A stretch of 45,916 bases of DNA from positions 1 to 45,916 of the forward strand of contig CAUWIT010000016.1 in assembly GCA_963558965.1 (NCBI GenBank), given 5' to 3'. The position numbers were made by a program, and so were the translations under genes. The notes beneath the pieces are model-generated. The model did no database searches. It worked only from the letters and a program-made list of their open reading frames with translations, and was not told where the DNA came from. Origin of the DNA: Gallibacter sp963558965 (lineage in GTDB: Bacteria > Bacillota > Clostridia > Peptostreptococcales > Anaerovoracaceae). Of the stretch, positions 14,711 through 23,485 are shown piece by piece (position 1 is the stretch's first letter; every line of letters begins with the position of its first letter).

Positions 14711-15586
14711 ATGAGAATCGACAAAATACTAGAAAAGAAAATGACTTTTTCATTTGAGGTATTCCCACCTAAAAATGATCAGCCATTAGAACCATTAAAG
14801 GAAACTTTAGATGAACTTGCCAAGTTTAAACCTGACTTTATCAGCGTAACTTATGGAGCAGGCGGCACAAATAAAGGTAGAAACAATGAAGTCTGCATGG
14901 AAATATTAGATAGAGATATTAACTTGATGTCTCATTTTACATGTATTGGAAACAGCCAAGAAGATGTACTTGCTAGAGTTAAAAAGTTTGAAGGCATGGG
15001 CGGTGAAAATCTTTTAGCTTTAAGAGGAGATTTACCAGAAGGATGGCAAGGAACAGGTGGATATTACAAGCATGCTGATAGCTTGATTGAAGCACTAACT
15101 GAACATTTCCCAGATATGTGTCTTGCGGGAGCTTGTTATCCAGAAAAACATATAGAAGCAAAAACTTTTGACAGCGATATTGCACATATGAGATCTAAAC
15201 AGAACAATGGAGCAAAATTCTTTGTATCCCAGCTTTGCTACGATACAGAAGCTTTTGAAAAATTTATGATTAAATGTGAAAAAGCTGGTATAACAGCACC
15301 TATTATTGTTGGAGTTATGCCTGTACTTTATAAACATGGGGTGCTTCGTATGACTACTTCAAATGGATGCTCTATTCCGGCTGAGCTTGCTGATATTATC
15401 GGCAAATACGGAGAAAAACCAGAAGAATTTAAAAAGGCTGGTAAGGAGTATACAAAGGAACTTATTTACAAGTATATGAGTCTTGGTATCGATGGTCTTC
15501 ATGTATATTCATTAAACAAATATAAGGATCTAGCTGAGATTATCAATGACTCAGGGATTAGAGGATCTTTCGAGTTAAAGAAATAG
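14711..15586 (+). CDS. metF: Methylenetetrahydrofolate reductase (MetF family)
   Basis: Reduces 5,10-methylene-THF to 5-methyl-THF, feeding methionine synthesis or a methyl branch. The 291-residue TIM-barrel flavoprotein has FSFEVFPPKND near residue 13, SVTYGAGGT near residue 55 and LLALRGDLP near residue 100, all typical. The start follows AAAGGACG. It sits downstream of rnhB and just before the ZTP-controlled fhs transcription unit, so one-carbon genes are grouped here. No zinc-binding MetV partner is adjacent. Confidence 0.95.
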   Translation: MRIDKILEKKMTFSFEVFPPKNDQPLEPLKETLDELAKFKPDFISVTYGAGGTNKGRNNEVCMEILDRDINLMSHFTCIGNSQEDVLARVKKFEGMGGENLLALRGDLPEGWQGTGGYYKHADSLIEALTEHFPDMCLAGACYPEKHIEAKTFDSDIAHMRSKQNNGAKFFVSQLCYDTEAFEKFMIKCEKAGITAPIIVGVMPVLYKHGVLRMTTSNGCSIPAELADIIGKYGEKPEEFKKAGKEYTKELIYKYMSLGIDGLHVYSLNKYKDLAEIINDSGIRGSFELKK

Positions 15587-15628
15587 GAAGCAATAAAATT
15601 GGTTCCAACAGCTAAAACAAAATATTTA

Positions 15629-15656
15629 TTGACACATAAGGGGTCAATGATATAAG
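15629..15656 (+). promoter_or_regulatory. Promoter of fhs
   Basis: A consensus TTGACA (15629-15634), 16 bases, then TATAAG (15651-15656), shortly before the ZTP riboswitch. Confidence 0.7.
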
Positions 15657-15670
15657 ATAAAAATAGATAA

Positions 15671-15745
15671 GAGCTTTGATTACTGACGGATTTTTTGTGG
15701 ATAACCACAGGGAAATCAAAGTTATATGAGCCGACCGTCTGGGCA
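15671..15745 (+). promoter_or_regulatory. ZTP/ZMP riboswitch (pfl motif)
   Basis: CTTTGAT (15674-15680) pairs with ATCAAAG (15715-15721). Inside lie TACTGACGGA, GTGGATAACCACAGGGAA and, after a short linker, CCGACCGTCTGGGC, the pfl signature (usually CCGCCTGGGC). The class senses the folate-stress alarmones ZMP/ZTP and is typically found before fhs, purH and related genes. ZTP binding would block the terminator that shares the final GGGC. Confidence 0.9.
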
Positions 15746-15777
15746 GTATTTGTATAACAGCAGATACTGCCCTTTTT
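15741..15777 (+). terminator. Terminator of the ZTP riboswitch
   Basis: GGGCAGTATTTG pairs with CAGATACTGCCC and six T residues follow. Its 5' GGGC is also part of the aptamer, which makes ligand binding and termination mutually exclusive. Confidence 0.9.
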
Positions 15778-15800
15778 TAGATAACAAGGAGGATATAAAA

Positions 15801-17477
15801 ATGGATTTTAAATCAGATATACAGATTGCTCAGGAAAACGTGCCTAAAAAAATTAGCGAAGTAGCAAAAGAAGCAGGCATTGATGAAAAATATGTTGAAC
15901 TTTATGGCAATTACAAAGCAAAAGTAGACTATAACATCTTAGAAGAAAGAAAAGATGTTAAAGATGGAAAACTTATTTTAGTTACTGCAATCACTCCAAC
16001 TCCAGCAGGTGAAGGTAAGACAACTACTACAGTAGGTCTAGCAGATGGTATGAAAAAAATCGACAAAGATGTTTTCGTAGCTTTGAGAGAACCTTCACTA
16101 GGACCTGTATTTGGTATTAAAGGTGGAGCTGCTGGTGGCGGATATGCTCAGATAGTTCCTATGGAAGATATCAACCTACATTTCACAGGTGATATGCATG
16201 CGATTGGAGCTGCAAACAACTTACTTGCAGCAATGCTAGATAACCATATTCACCAGGGCAATGCTCTTGGTATCGACACAAGAAAAATCACTTGGAAGAG
16301 ATGTGTTGATATGAATGACAGACAGCTAAGAAATGTTGTTGATGGTCTAGGTGGCAGAGTAAATGGAGTTCCTCGTGAAGACGGATTTGATATTACTGTA
16401 GCAAGTGAAATTATGGCTATTTTATGTCTTGCAAAAGATATTGACGATTTAAAAGAAAGAATTTCAAAAATCGTAGTTGGATATAATTTTGAAGGAAATC
16501 CAGTAACTGCTGGAGATTTAAAGGCTCAGGGCGCTATGACAGCATTATTAAAAGATGCCCTAAAACCTAACCTAGTTCAGACACTAGAACATACACCAGC
16601 ATTTGTACACGGTGGCCCATTTGCAAATATCGCTCATGGATGTAACTCAATTATGGCTACACGTATGGCTCTAAAAATGGCTGACTATGTAATTACAGAA
16701 GCAGGTTTTGCCGCAGACTTAGGTGCAGAAAAATTCTTGGATATCAAGTGTCGTATGGCTGGATTAAAACCATCAGCAGTAGTAGTTGTTGCAACTGTTA
16801 GAGCACTTAAAAACCACGGCGGTGTAGCTAAGGAAGATTTAAATAACGAAAACCTTGAAGCTCTAGAAAAAGGTTTACCAAACCTACTACAGCACGTTGA
16901 AAATATTACACAGGTATACAAATTACCTTGCGTAGTTGCTATTAACGCATTCCCAACTGATACTAAGGCAGAACTAGATCTAGTAGAAGAAAAATGTAAG
17001 GAACTAGGTGTAAATGTTGCTCTATCAGAAGTTTGGGCTAAAGGTGGAGAAGGCGGTATCGCACTAGCTAAAGAAGTTGTTGAACTATGCGAAAAAGAAA
17101 ATGACTTCCAGTTTGCTTACGATGTTGATTTAAGCATCGAAGAAAAAATCGAAGCTATCGCTAAAAAAATCTACAGAGCTGATGGTGTAAACTTTACTAA
17201 GGCAGCTAAAAAAGAAATCGCTGAATTAGAAAAATTAGGATTTGGAGATATGCCAATTTGTATGGCTAAAACACAGTACAGTTTTGCTGATGATCCTAAC
17301 CTAAAGGGAGCACCTAGAGGATTTGAAATCACTGTTAAAAAAGTTAAAGTATCAGCAGGAGCTGGATTTATAGTTGCTTTAACAGGAGATATTATGACTA
17401 TGCCTGGATTACCAAAAGTACCAGCAGCAGAAAAAATCGATGTAGACAATACTGGTAAAATTTCTGGATTATTCTAA
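15801..17477 (+). CDS. fhs: Formate--tetrahydrofolate ligase (10-formyl-THF synthetase)
   Basis: ATP-dependent activation of formate to 10-formyl-THF. The protein has 558 residues from ATG 15801, which follows AAGGAGG. An in-frame upstream ATG at 15726 lies inside the riboswitch and is rejected. The P-loop TPTPAGEGKTTTTVGLADG is near residue 62, REPSLGPVFGIKGGAAGGG near residue 93, and FVHGGPFANIAHGCNS near residue 270. The upstream ZTP riboswitch ties expression to folate starvation. A terminator follows, so it is probably monocistronic. Confidence 0.98.
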   Translation: MDFKSDIQIAQENVPKKISEVAKEAGIDEKYVELYGNYKAKVDYNILEERKDVKDGKLILVTAITPTPAGEGKTTTTVGLADGMKKIDKDVFVALREPSLGPVFGIKGGAAGGGYAQIVPMEDINLHFTGDMHAIGAANNLLAAMLDNHIHQGNALGIDTRKITWKRCVDMNDRQLRNVVDGLGGRVNGVPREDGFDITVASEIMAILCLAKDIDDLKERISKIVVGYNFEGNPVTAGDLKAQGAMTALLKDALKPNLVQTLEHTPAFVHGGPFANIAHGCNSIMATRMALKMADYVITEAGFAADLGAEKFLDIKCRMAGLKPSAVVVVATVRALKNHGGVAKEDLNNENLEALEKGLPNLLQHVENITQVYKLPCVVAINAFPTDTKAELDLVEEKCKELGVNVALSEVWAKGGEGGIALAKEVVELCEKENDFQFAYDVDLSIEEKIEAIAKKIYRADGVNFTKAAKKEIAELEKLGFGDMPICMAKTQYSFADDPNLKGAPRGFEITVKKVKVSAGAGFIVALTGDIMTMPGLPKVPAAEKIDVDNTGKISGLF

Positions 17478-17495
17478 TAAAATATTGATATAACT

Positions 17496-17527
17496 AAGCG
17501 TTCTGTACAAATAGAACGCTTTTTCTT
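17496..17527 (+). terminator. Terminator after fhs
   Basis: AAGCGTTCT pairs with AGAACGCTT across an 8-nt loop, followed by TTTTCTTT. Confidence 0.85.
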
Positions 17528-17539
17528 TGCAATAATCTA

Positions 17540-17568
17540 TTGAAAAAATCTTGATTTTACAATAGAAT
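17540..17568 (+). promoter_or_regulatory. Likely promoter of the GlpA-like redox operon
   Basis: TTGAAA (17540-17545), a 17-base spacer and TAGAAT (17563-17568), about 100 bases before the first gene. Confidence 0.5.
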
Positions 17569-17669
17569 GTATCGGTGAGACTATTTCACAAAGCTTAAAA
17601 TAAAAAAGTTTTAAGAACCTGTAAAAAGGTATAAATAAATATACGTGATTAAGGAAGGGGTATAAAAGC

Positions 17670-19100
17670 ATGTATGATGTAATCATAATAGGTGCAGGAG
17701 TAGTTGGTTCAGCAGTTGCTAGAGAACTTAGCAGATACAACTGTAAAGCTTGCGTTATAGAAAAAGAAGTAGATGTTTGCTGCGGCACATCTAAAGCTAA
17801 TAGCGGTATAGTGCACGCAGGATATGACGCAAAACCAGGGAGCTTAAAAGCTCAGCTAAACCGTGCAGGAAATAAAATGATGAAGGATTTATCAGAAGAA
17901 CTGGATTTTGCATACGAAAATACAGGATCTTTTGTTGTATGTACAAAGGAAGAAGATATTTCTAAACTTGAAGCGCTTTTAGATAAAGGCCATGAAAATG
18001 GTATTGAAGGATTAGAAATTATTATAGATAGAAAAAGAATTTTCGACATGGAACCAAATCTAGCAGATGAAGTAGTTGCAGTATTATACGCACCTACTGC
18101 TGGTATCGTTTGTCCATTTAACTTAAATATCGCCTTAGCCGAAAATGCAAACACTAATGGAGTTGAGTTTAAGTTTAATACTGAAGTTAAGGAAGTATTT
18201 AAAGATGGAGAAACTTGGACTGTTAAAACTGATAAAGAAGATTTAACTGCAAAGGTAGTTGTAAATGCAGCTGGAGTTTATGCTGATAAAATACACAATA
18301 TGGTATCCGAAGAAAAGATAAATATAGTTCCTCGTAAGGGAGAATATTATCTATTAGACAAAAGCGAAGGACAACATGTTAAGCGTACAATTTTTGCATT
18401 GCCAAACGAATACGGCAAGGGAGTTTTGGTAACTCCTTCTGCTGAGGGGAATTTGATTATAGGGCCTACAGCTCACGATATCGAAGATAAAGAAGGTATT
18501 AACACTACTGTAAGCGGACTTATGGAAGTAAAAACTAAGGCGGCTCTTAGTGTAAAAAATATTGCAATGGATAAGGTGATTACCACTTTTGCAGGACTTC
18601 GTGCTCACGAAGGTGGAGATGATTTTATCATAGGTGAAGTAAAAGATGCACCAGGAGTATTTGACTGCGCAGGCATTGAATCACCAGGATTAACAAGTGC
18701 ACCAGCTATTGGAGTTATGGTAGCGAATATGATAAAAGAAAAGCTAAACTTAGAAGAAAATAAAAACTTCAACGGCAAAAGAAAAGGTATTACTTCTATG
18801 GAAAAACTTTCAATGGAAGAATACAGCCAGCTTATAAATGAAAATCCCCAGTATGGAAATATTATATGCAGATGCGAAACTGTATCCGAAGGCCAGATAG
18901 TCGAATCAATAAATAGACCTATTGGCGCAACTACTATGGATGGAGTAAAACGCAGAACAAGAGCAGGTTTAGGCAGATGTCAGTCAGGATTTTGCGGCCC
19001 TAAAGTTATGGAAATACTTGCAAGAGAAACAGGTAAATCAATTTTAGAAATAACTAAAGACGGGGCTAATTCAAAGATGTTAGTAGGAATTACAAAATAG
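17670..19100 (+). CDS. FAD-dependent glycerol-3-phosphate dehydrogenase-like oxidoreductase (GlpA/LhgO-like) with BFD-type cluster domain
   Basis: A 476-residue DAO-fold flavoprotein. The N-terminal dinucleotide motif is DVIIIGAGVVGSAVAREL; the flavin-domain motif GLRAHEGGDDFIIGE is near residue 313. The C-terminal 80 residues form a BFD-like [2Fe-2S] domain with four cysteines, CRC near residue 399 and CQSGFC near residue 440. In Clostridia this architecture, followed by a GlpB-like FAD/NAD protein and a DUF1667 protein, is annotated as anaerobic glycerol-3-phosphate dehydrogenase. All three genes are present here in that order. It would oxidise glycerol 3-phosphate, or possibly another hydroxy acid, and pass electrons on through the cluster. 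Confidence 0.88.
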   Translation: MYDVIIIGAGVVGSAVARELSRYNCKACVIEKEVDVCCGTSKANSGIVHAGYDAKPGSLKAQLNRAGNKMMKDLSEELDFAYENTGSFVVCTKEEDISKLEALLDKGHENGIEGLEIIIDRKRIFDMEPNLADEVVAVLYAPTAGIVCPFNLNIALAENANTNGVEFKFNTEVKEVFKDGETWTVKTDKEDLTAKVVVNAAGVYADKIHNMVSEEKINIVPRKGEYYLLDKSEGQHVKRTIFALPNEYGKGVLVTPSAEGNLIIGPTAHDIEDKEGINTTVSGLMEVKTKAALSVKNIAMDKVITTFAGLRAHEGGDDFIIGEVKDAPGVFDCAGIESPGLTSAPAIGVMVANMIKEKLNLEENKNFNGKRKGITSMEKLSMEEYSQLINENPQYGNIICRCETVSEGQIVESINRPIGATTMDGVKRRTRAGLGRCQSGFCGPKVMEILARETGKSILEITKDGANSKMLVGITK

Positions 19101-19109
19101 GAGGGTCAC

Positions 19110-20378
19110 ATGAAACAATATGAATTAGTAATAATAGGCGGTGGCCCAGCAGGTTTAGCAGCTGCCGTATCAGCCAAAGAAAATGGAATAGACGATATCC
19201 TTATTTTAGAAAGAGACGATAAATTAGGTGGTATTTTAAATCAGTGTATCCACAACGGATTTGGATTACATAGATTTAACGAAGAACTTACAGGTCCAGA
19301 GTACGCCGCAAGATATATATCTAAAGTTTTAGAACTAAAAATACCATATAAATTAGACACTATGGTAATCGATATAAACAAGGAAAAAGAAATCGTATAT
19401 ATCAACAAGGAAGACGGCATTTGTAAGATAAAAGCATCAGCGGTAATCTTGGCAATGGGATGCAGAGAAAGACCGAGAGGCGCTATAAATATTGCAGGAT
19501 ACAGACCAGCAGGTATTTACACTGCGGGAACAGCTCAGCAGCTAGTAAATCTACAGGGATTGCTTCCAGGTAAAGAAGTGGTCATCCTAGGATCAGGAGA
19601 TATTGGTCTAATAATGGCAAGACGTATGACTCTTGAAGGTGCAAAAGTAAAAGCAGTCTTAGAAGTTATGCCTTATTCGGGAGGACTTAAAAGAAATATA
19701 GTGCAGTGCTTAGACGACTATGACATTCCTCTTATGCTATCTCACACAGTAGTTGAAATCAATGGCAAAGACAGAGTAGAAGGAGTTGTAATTGCAGAGG
19801 TTGACGAAAACAGACAAGCTATTGCAGGCACAGAAACCTATATTCCTTGCGACACATTGCTTTTATCTGTGGGTCTATTGCCAGAAAACGAGCTTTCAAA
19901 AAATGCAGAGGTTGAAATCAATCGTTTAACTAGCGGCCCATTTGTTGACGAGTCCCTTGAAACATCAGTTGAAGGCATATTTGCATGTGGCAATGTGCTT
20001 CACGTACATGACTTAGTTGACTTTGTTTCTGAAGAGGGAGCTTTAGCAGGAATGTGTGCTTCTCGCTTTATAAACGGTTCTCTAGAAAAAAGTTCAAAGA
20101 GTATCAAACTTTTGTGCGAAAATGGAGTAAAATATACTGTTCCAACTAAAATCGACAAAAATAGAGTAAAAGATGGTGGAGTGACTATTAGCTTTAGACC
20201 AGCTGGAGTGTACAAAAAATGCGAAGTAGTACTAAAAGCCGGAGATGAAGTAATCGCTTCTAAAAAAAGACCTGTAGTAGCTCCAGGTGAAATGGAAAAA
20301 ATCACACTTAATTGTGAGATGTTAGACAAAATAAATTCAAATGATGAAATAAAAGTATTAATTAAGGAGGGCAAATAA
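19110..20378 (+). CDS. FAD/NAD(P)-dependent oxidoreductase, GlpB-like partner subunit
   Basis: A 422-residue pyridine nucleotide-disulphide oxidoreductase-like protein. An FAD motif VIIGGGPAGLAAAVSAKENG is at residue 6, and a second Rossmann motif VVILGSGDIGLIMARRM near residue 152 should bind NAD(P)H. CGNVLHVHDLVDFVSEEG is the late FAD-binding block. The last 90 residues form a beta-rich extension. Its position between the GlpA-like and DUF1667 genes, nine and two bases away, implies a three-subunit complex. Sarcosine oxidase alpha subunits are related, so substrate assignment rests on context. Confidence 0.85.
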   Translation: MKQYELVIIGGGPAGLAAAVSAKENGIDDILILERDDKLGGILNQCIHNGFGLHRFNEELTGPEYAARYISKVLELKIPYKLDTMVIDINKEKEIVYINKEDGICKIKASAVILAMGCRERPRGAINIAGYRPAGIYTAGTAQQLVNLQGLLPGKEVVILGSGDIGLIMARRMTLEGAKVKAVLEVMPYSGGLKRNIVQCLDDYDIPLMLSHTVVEINGKDRVEGVVIAEVDENRQAIAGTETYIPCDTLLLSVGLLPENELSKNAEVEINRLTSGPFVDESLETSVEGIFACGNVLHVHDLVDFVSEEGALAGMCASRFINGSLEKSSKSIKLLCENGVKYTVPTKIDKNRVKDGGVTISFRPAGVYKKCEVVLKAGDEVIASKKRPVVAPGEMEKITLNCEMLDKINSNDEIKVLIKEGK

Positions 20379-20380
20379 TT

Positions 20381-20740
20381 ATGGAAAAGAAAAATTTAAC
20401 ATGTATCAATTGCCCTATAGGATGTCAGCTAGAGGTTACTTTAGATGGTGAGCAGATTGTTGAAATAACAGGCAATACTTGTAAACGTGGAGAAGTTTAT
20501 GCCAGAACTGAATTAACTGATCCAGTTAGGGTTATAACAACTACTGTTAGAGTGAGAGGCGATAAGCTTGAAATGGCAGCAGTGAAAACCAACGCAGCCA
20601 TTCCTAAGAAAATGATTTTCGATGCTATGGCGGCTATAAACAAGGTGAAAGTAGAAGCACCAGTTAAAATTGGCGATGTGATTATCGAGGATTTGTTTGG
20701 TCTAGGTGTTGATGTTGTGGCGACATCTAATGTAAAATAA
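20381..20740 (+). CDS. DUF1667 protein, small cysteine-rich partner of the dehydrogenase
   Basis: A 119-residue protein with N-terminal cysteines C8, C11 and C15 (LTCINCPIGCQLEV) and a fourth in GNTCKRGEVYA. This spacing resembles the start of molybdopterin oxidoreductases and could hold an iron-sulphur cluster. DUF1667 proteins occur almost always with the GlpA/GlpB-like pair, as here, and probably transfer electrons within that complex. It starts two bases after the preceding stop with a good GGAGG site. The exact role is not established. Confidence 0.85.
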   Translation: MEKKNLTCINCPIGCQLEVTLDGEQIVEITGNTCKRGEVYARTELTDPVRVITTTVRVRGDKLEMAAVKTNAAIPKKMIFDAMAAINKVKVEAPVKIGDVIIEDLFGLGVDVVATSNVK

Positions 20741-20759
20741 TTTTTAGGGAGGCAGTAAA

Positions 20760-21614
20760 ATGGCGAATAAATTGACAGGCAAGGAAGTGGCAGCAGCTAT
20801 TACTGAAAATTTAGTAGCAAGATGTGAAGCTTTGGACGAAAAAGGTGTAACTCCAACTTTAGCAATAGTGAGAGTAGGTGAAAATCCTTCGGATTTGGCT
20901 TACGAAAGAGGTGCAACAAACAGAGCAGCTAAAGTAGGTGTAGACTTGGAAAAAATTGTTTTAGAGGAGTCTGCTATTACTGAAGATGTTGTTTCTGAAA
21001 TCGAAAAGTTAAATGAAGATAATGCTATTGACGGGGTGCTTATTTTAAGACCTTTGCCAAAGCACATTGACGATGATGTTGTTAGAAATGCACTTGCAAA
21101 AGAAAAAGATGTAGATGGTATTGGCGATGAGGCAATGGCTGGAGTGTACAGCGGCAAAGACTTAGGATATCCACCATGTACAGCAGCAGCTTGTATAGAA
21201 ATACTTAAGCATTATGGTATCCCTATGGCGGGCAAGAGAGCAGTAGTTGTAGGAAGAAGTCTAGTAATCGGCAGACCTGTTGCTATGATGCTTATGAAAG
21301 AAAATGCAACTGTAACAATTTGTCATACAAAGACAGAAAACATGGATGAAATCGCAAGAGAAGCTGATATTGTAATTGCAGCAGCAGGCAGAGCAAATAC
21401 AGTTAGCAAAGAGTTTGGCAGAGCTGGCCAGACAATTATCGATGTTGGCATCAATGTTGATGAAGATGGCAATATGGTAGGAGATGCAGATTTTGATGGA
21501 CTATTTGATGTTGTAGAAAACATTACACCAGTTCCAGGTGGAGTTGGTGGAGTAACTACTTCTATCTTAATGAAACATGTAATAGAGGCAGCAGAAAAAT
21601 CTTGCGGCAACTAG
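20760..21614 (+). CDS. folD: FolD-family methylene-THF dehydrogenase, catalytic lysine absent
   Basis: A 284-residue FolD-family protein that interconverts methylene-, methenyl- and formyl-THF. The NADP-binding signature VVVGRSLVIGRPVAMMLM and the end motif PGGVGGVTTSILMKH are intact. In the active site, GENPSDLAYERGATNRAAKVG aligns without gaps with the canonical GDNPASQIYVASKRKACEEVG. Tyr48 is kept, but the essential lysine of YxxxK is Ala52. KDVDG is kept, but the following FHP is IGD. This is a clostridial subgroup. Loss of the lysine should impair cyclohydrolase activity, so it may act only as dehydrogenase. A terminator follows. Confidence 0.92.
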   Translation: MANKLTGKEVAAAITENLVARCEALDEKGVTPTLAIVRVGENPSDLAYERGATNRAAKVGVDLEKIVLEESAITEDVVSEIEKLNEDNAIDGVLILRPLPKHIDDDVVRNALAKEKDVDGIGDEAMAGVYSGKDLGYPPCTAAACIEILKHYGIPMAGKRAVVVGRSLVIGRPVAMMLMKENATVTICHTKTENMDEIAREADIVIAAAGRANTVSKEFGRAGQTIIDVGINVDEDGNMVGDADFDGLFDVVENITPVPGGVGGVTTSILMKHVIEAAEKSCGN

Positions 21615-21641
21615 TTTGAAATAATTAATAGATTGATTAGG

Positions 21642-21672
21642 CAGATTGGAAATTTTCTTCCAATCTGTTTTT
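21642..21672 (+). terminator. Terminator after folD
   Basis: A 10-bp stem CAGATTGGAA/TTCCAATCTG with loop ATTTTC, then five T residues. Confidence 0.9.
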
Positions 21673-21741
21673 ATATATTGTATTTTGGGTAAGTATGATA
21701 TAATTAGACACGTGAAGATTTTAAGAGGAGGAGTTTTAGAG

Positions 21742-22728
21742 ATGAAAAAAATTGTTGCATTAGCTACGGCTATTCTAATTACTTTAGTTGGATTTACATC
21801 TTGTGGTACAAAAGCAGATCCAGTAGATGTAAATGTTATGGCACTTAAAGGGCCAACTGCTATGGGTATGGTTAAGTTTATGAAAGATGTAGATGACAAA
21901 GCTATCGATGATAACAACTACAACTTTGAAATTGCATCTGCTATTGATGAAGTTACACCAGCTTTAGTTAAAGGGGAAGTTGATATTGCAGCAGTTCCTG
22001 CAAACATGGCTTCAGTACTTTACAACAATCAGGATAAAAATATTCAGGTTTTAGCAGTAAACACACTTGGTGTACTTTACATCTGTGAAACTGGAGACAG
22101 CGTAAAAACTGTAAAAGACTTAAAAGGCAAGACTATTTATGCAAGCGGCAAGGGAGCAACTCCTGAATACGCATTAAATTACATCCTTGAAGGAAACGGA
22201 TTAGTACCAGGCAAAGATGTAAAAATAGAGTGGAAAAGTGAGCATTCCGAATGTGTAGCAGCTATTGCTAAAGACGAAAATGCAATTGCAATGTTACCAC
22301 AGCCATTTGTATCAGCAGCACAGGTTAAAAATCCTAAGATAAATGTTGCACTTGATCTAACAAAAGAATGGGATAGTTTACAGGAAGAAAAAGATGATAG
22401 CACATTGATTACTGGAGTTGTAGTTGCTAGAAAAGATTTTATTGAAAAAAATCCTGAAGCTGTAGAAGCATTTTTAGAAAACTACAAGAAGTCAGTTGAT
22501 TATGTAAATGAAAATACAGAAGATGCAGCTAAATTAGTTGGGGAATACGATATCGTTCCAGCTAAAGTTGCTGAAAAAGCATTGCCACAGTGCAATATCG
22601 TATTGCTAACAGGCGATGAAATGGAAGATAAACTTTCAGGTTACCTTGAAATTTTAGCTAAACAAAATGCAAAAGCTGTAGGCGGCAAGGTTCCTGAAGA
22701 TGATTTTTACTACGGAACAGAGGACTAA
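21742..22728 (+). CDS. ABC importer substrate-binding lipoprotein (NitT/TauT/NMT1-like)
   Basis: A 328-residue lipoprotein. Residues 1-20 are a signal peptide with lipobox GFTSC, then a Cys-anchored periplasmic-type binding domain. The body resembles the SsuA/NMT1 class: DIAAVPANMASVLY, TVKDLKGKTIYASGKGATPEY, and the late helix EKNPEAVEAFLENYKKS. I chose ATG 21742 with GGAGGAG upstream rather than an in-frame ATG at 21646 within the preceding terminator. TATAAT at 21699-21704 likely starts the operon. The substrate is unknown; this class includes sulphonates, nitrate, aromatic compounds and thiamine precursors. Confidence 0.88.
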   Translation: MKKIVALATAILITLVGFTSCGTKADPVDVNVMALKGPTAMGMVKFMKDVDDKAIDDNNYNFEIASAIDEVTPALVKGEVDIAAVPANMASVLYNNQDKNIQVLAVNTLGVLYICETGDSVKTVKDLKGKTIYASGKGATPEYALNYILEGNGLVPGKDVKIEWKSEHSECVAAIAKDENAIAMLPQPFVSAAQVKNPKINVALDLTKEWDSLQEEKDDSTLITGVVVARKDFIEKNPEAVEAFLENYKKSVDYVNENTEDAAKLVGEYDIVPAKVAEKALPQCNIVLLTGDEMEDKLSGYLEILAKQNAKAVGGKVPEDDFYYGTED

Positions 22729-22731
22729 TCA

Positions 22732-23484
22732 TTGATAAAAAAGAGAAAAATAGCCTTATGGGCTGTAGCCTTTTGGCTAATTGTTTGGGAAATAGCAAGT
22801 ATATCAATAGGGCAGGAGATACTTTTAGTATCTCCTGTTGATGTGTTAATAAAACTAAAAGATTTAATTGTAGAAGCTGAGTTTTGGCACGCTATAGGGT
22901 TTACCCTTATAAGGATAATAGGCGGATTTTTATTGGCATTAGTTTTAGGGCTAATTTTTGCAATAGTCTCTGTGCGCTACAGATTTATCAGAGAACTTTT
23001 AGAACCTTTTATAAGAACCATAAAAGCCATTCCTGTAGCATCATTTATAATCTTAGTGCTAATTTGGATTTCATCAGCAAATCTGTCAATCGTAATATCA
23101 TTTTTAATGGTGTTTCCAATTATCTACACCAACATTTACGAGGGAATAGTGCAAACGGATGCTAAGATGATAGAAATGGCTGATGTTTTTAAGATGGACT
23201 TAAAGCAGAGAGTTAGATATATCTATTGCTCCCAGGTGATTCCCTATTTGCAAAGCGCTTGCTCAATTTCTCTTGGCATGTGCTGGAAGGCGGGAATTGC
23301 AGCGGAAGTTATCGGTATGCCAGATAATTCTATAGGAGAAAATCTTTACAACGCCAAAATATTTTTCGACACACCATCTCTTTTCGCATGGACGGTAGTT
23401 ATTATTTGCATAAGCATAATCTTTGAAAAGCTGTTTATGAAACTTATAAGCATGTATATTGAAAAATTGGAAAGGGCGTTATAG
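22732..23484 (+). CDS. ABC importer permease
   Basis: A 250-residue BPD-type inner membrane protein with about six helices. The EAA loop that docks with the ATPase is EMADVFKMDLKQRVRYIYC near residue 148. It is most like SsuC/TauC permeases. The first codon appears to be TTG 22732, four bases after the preceding stop and just behind GAGGAC; no ATG fits near the start of the homologous region. It overlaps no gene and is one base from the ATPase gene. Confidence 0.88.
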   Translation: MIKKRKIALWAVAFWLIVWEIASISIGQEILLVSPVDVLIKLKDLIVEAEFWHAIGFTLIRIIGGFLLALVLGLIFAIVSVRYRFIRELLEPFIRTIKAIPVASFIILVLIWISSANLSIVISFLMVFPIIYTNIYEGIVQTDAKMIEMADVFKMDLKQRVRYIYCSQVIPYLQSACSISLGMCWKAGIAAEVIGMPDNSIGENLYNAKIFFDTPSLFAWTVVIICISIIFEKLFMKLISMYIEKLERAL

Positions 23485-23485
23485 T

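Noticed and set aside
15726..15800. N-terminal extension of fhs from ATG 15726
   Set aside because: The segment is the ZTP riboswitch and terminator; ATG 15801 has a proper AAGGAGG site and matches the family start.
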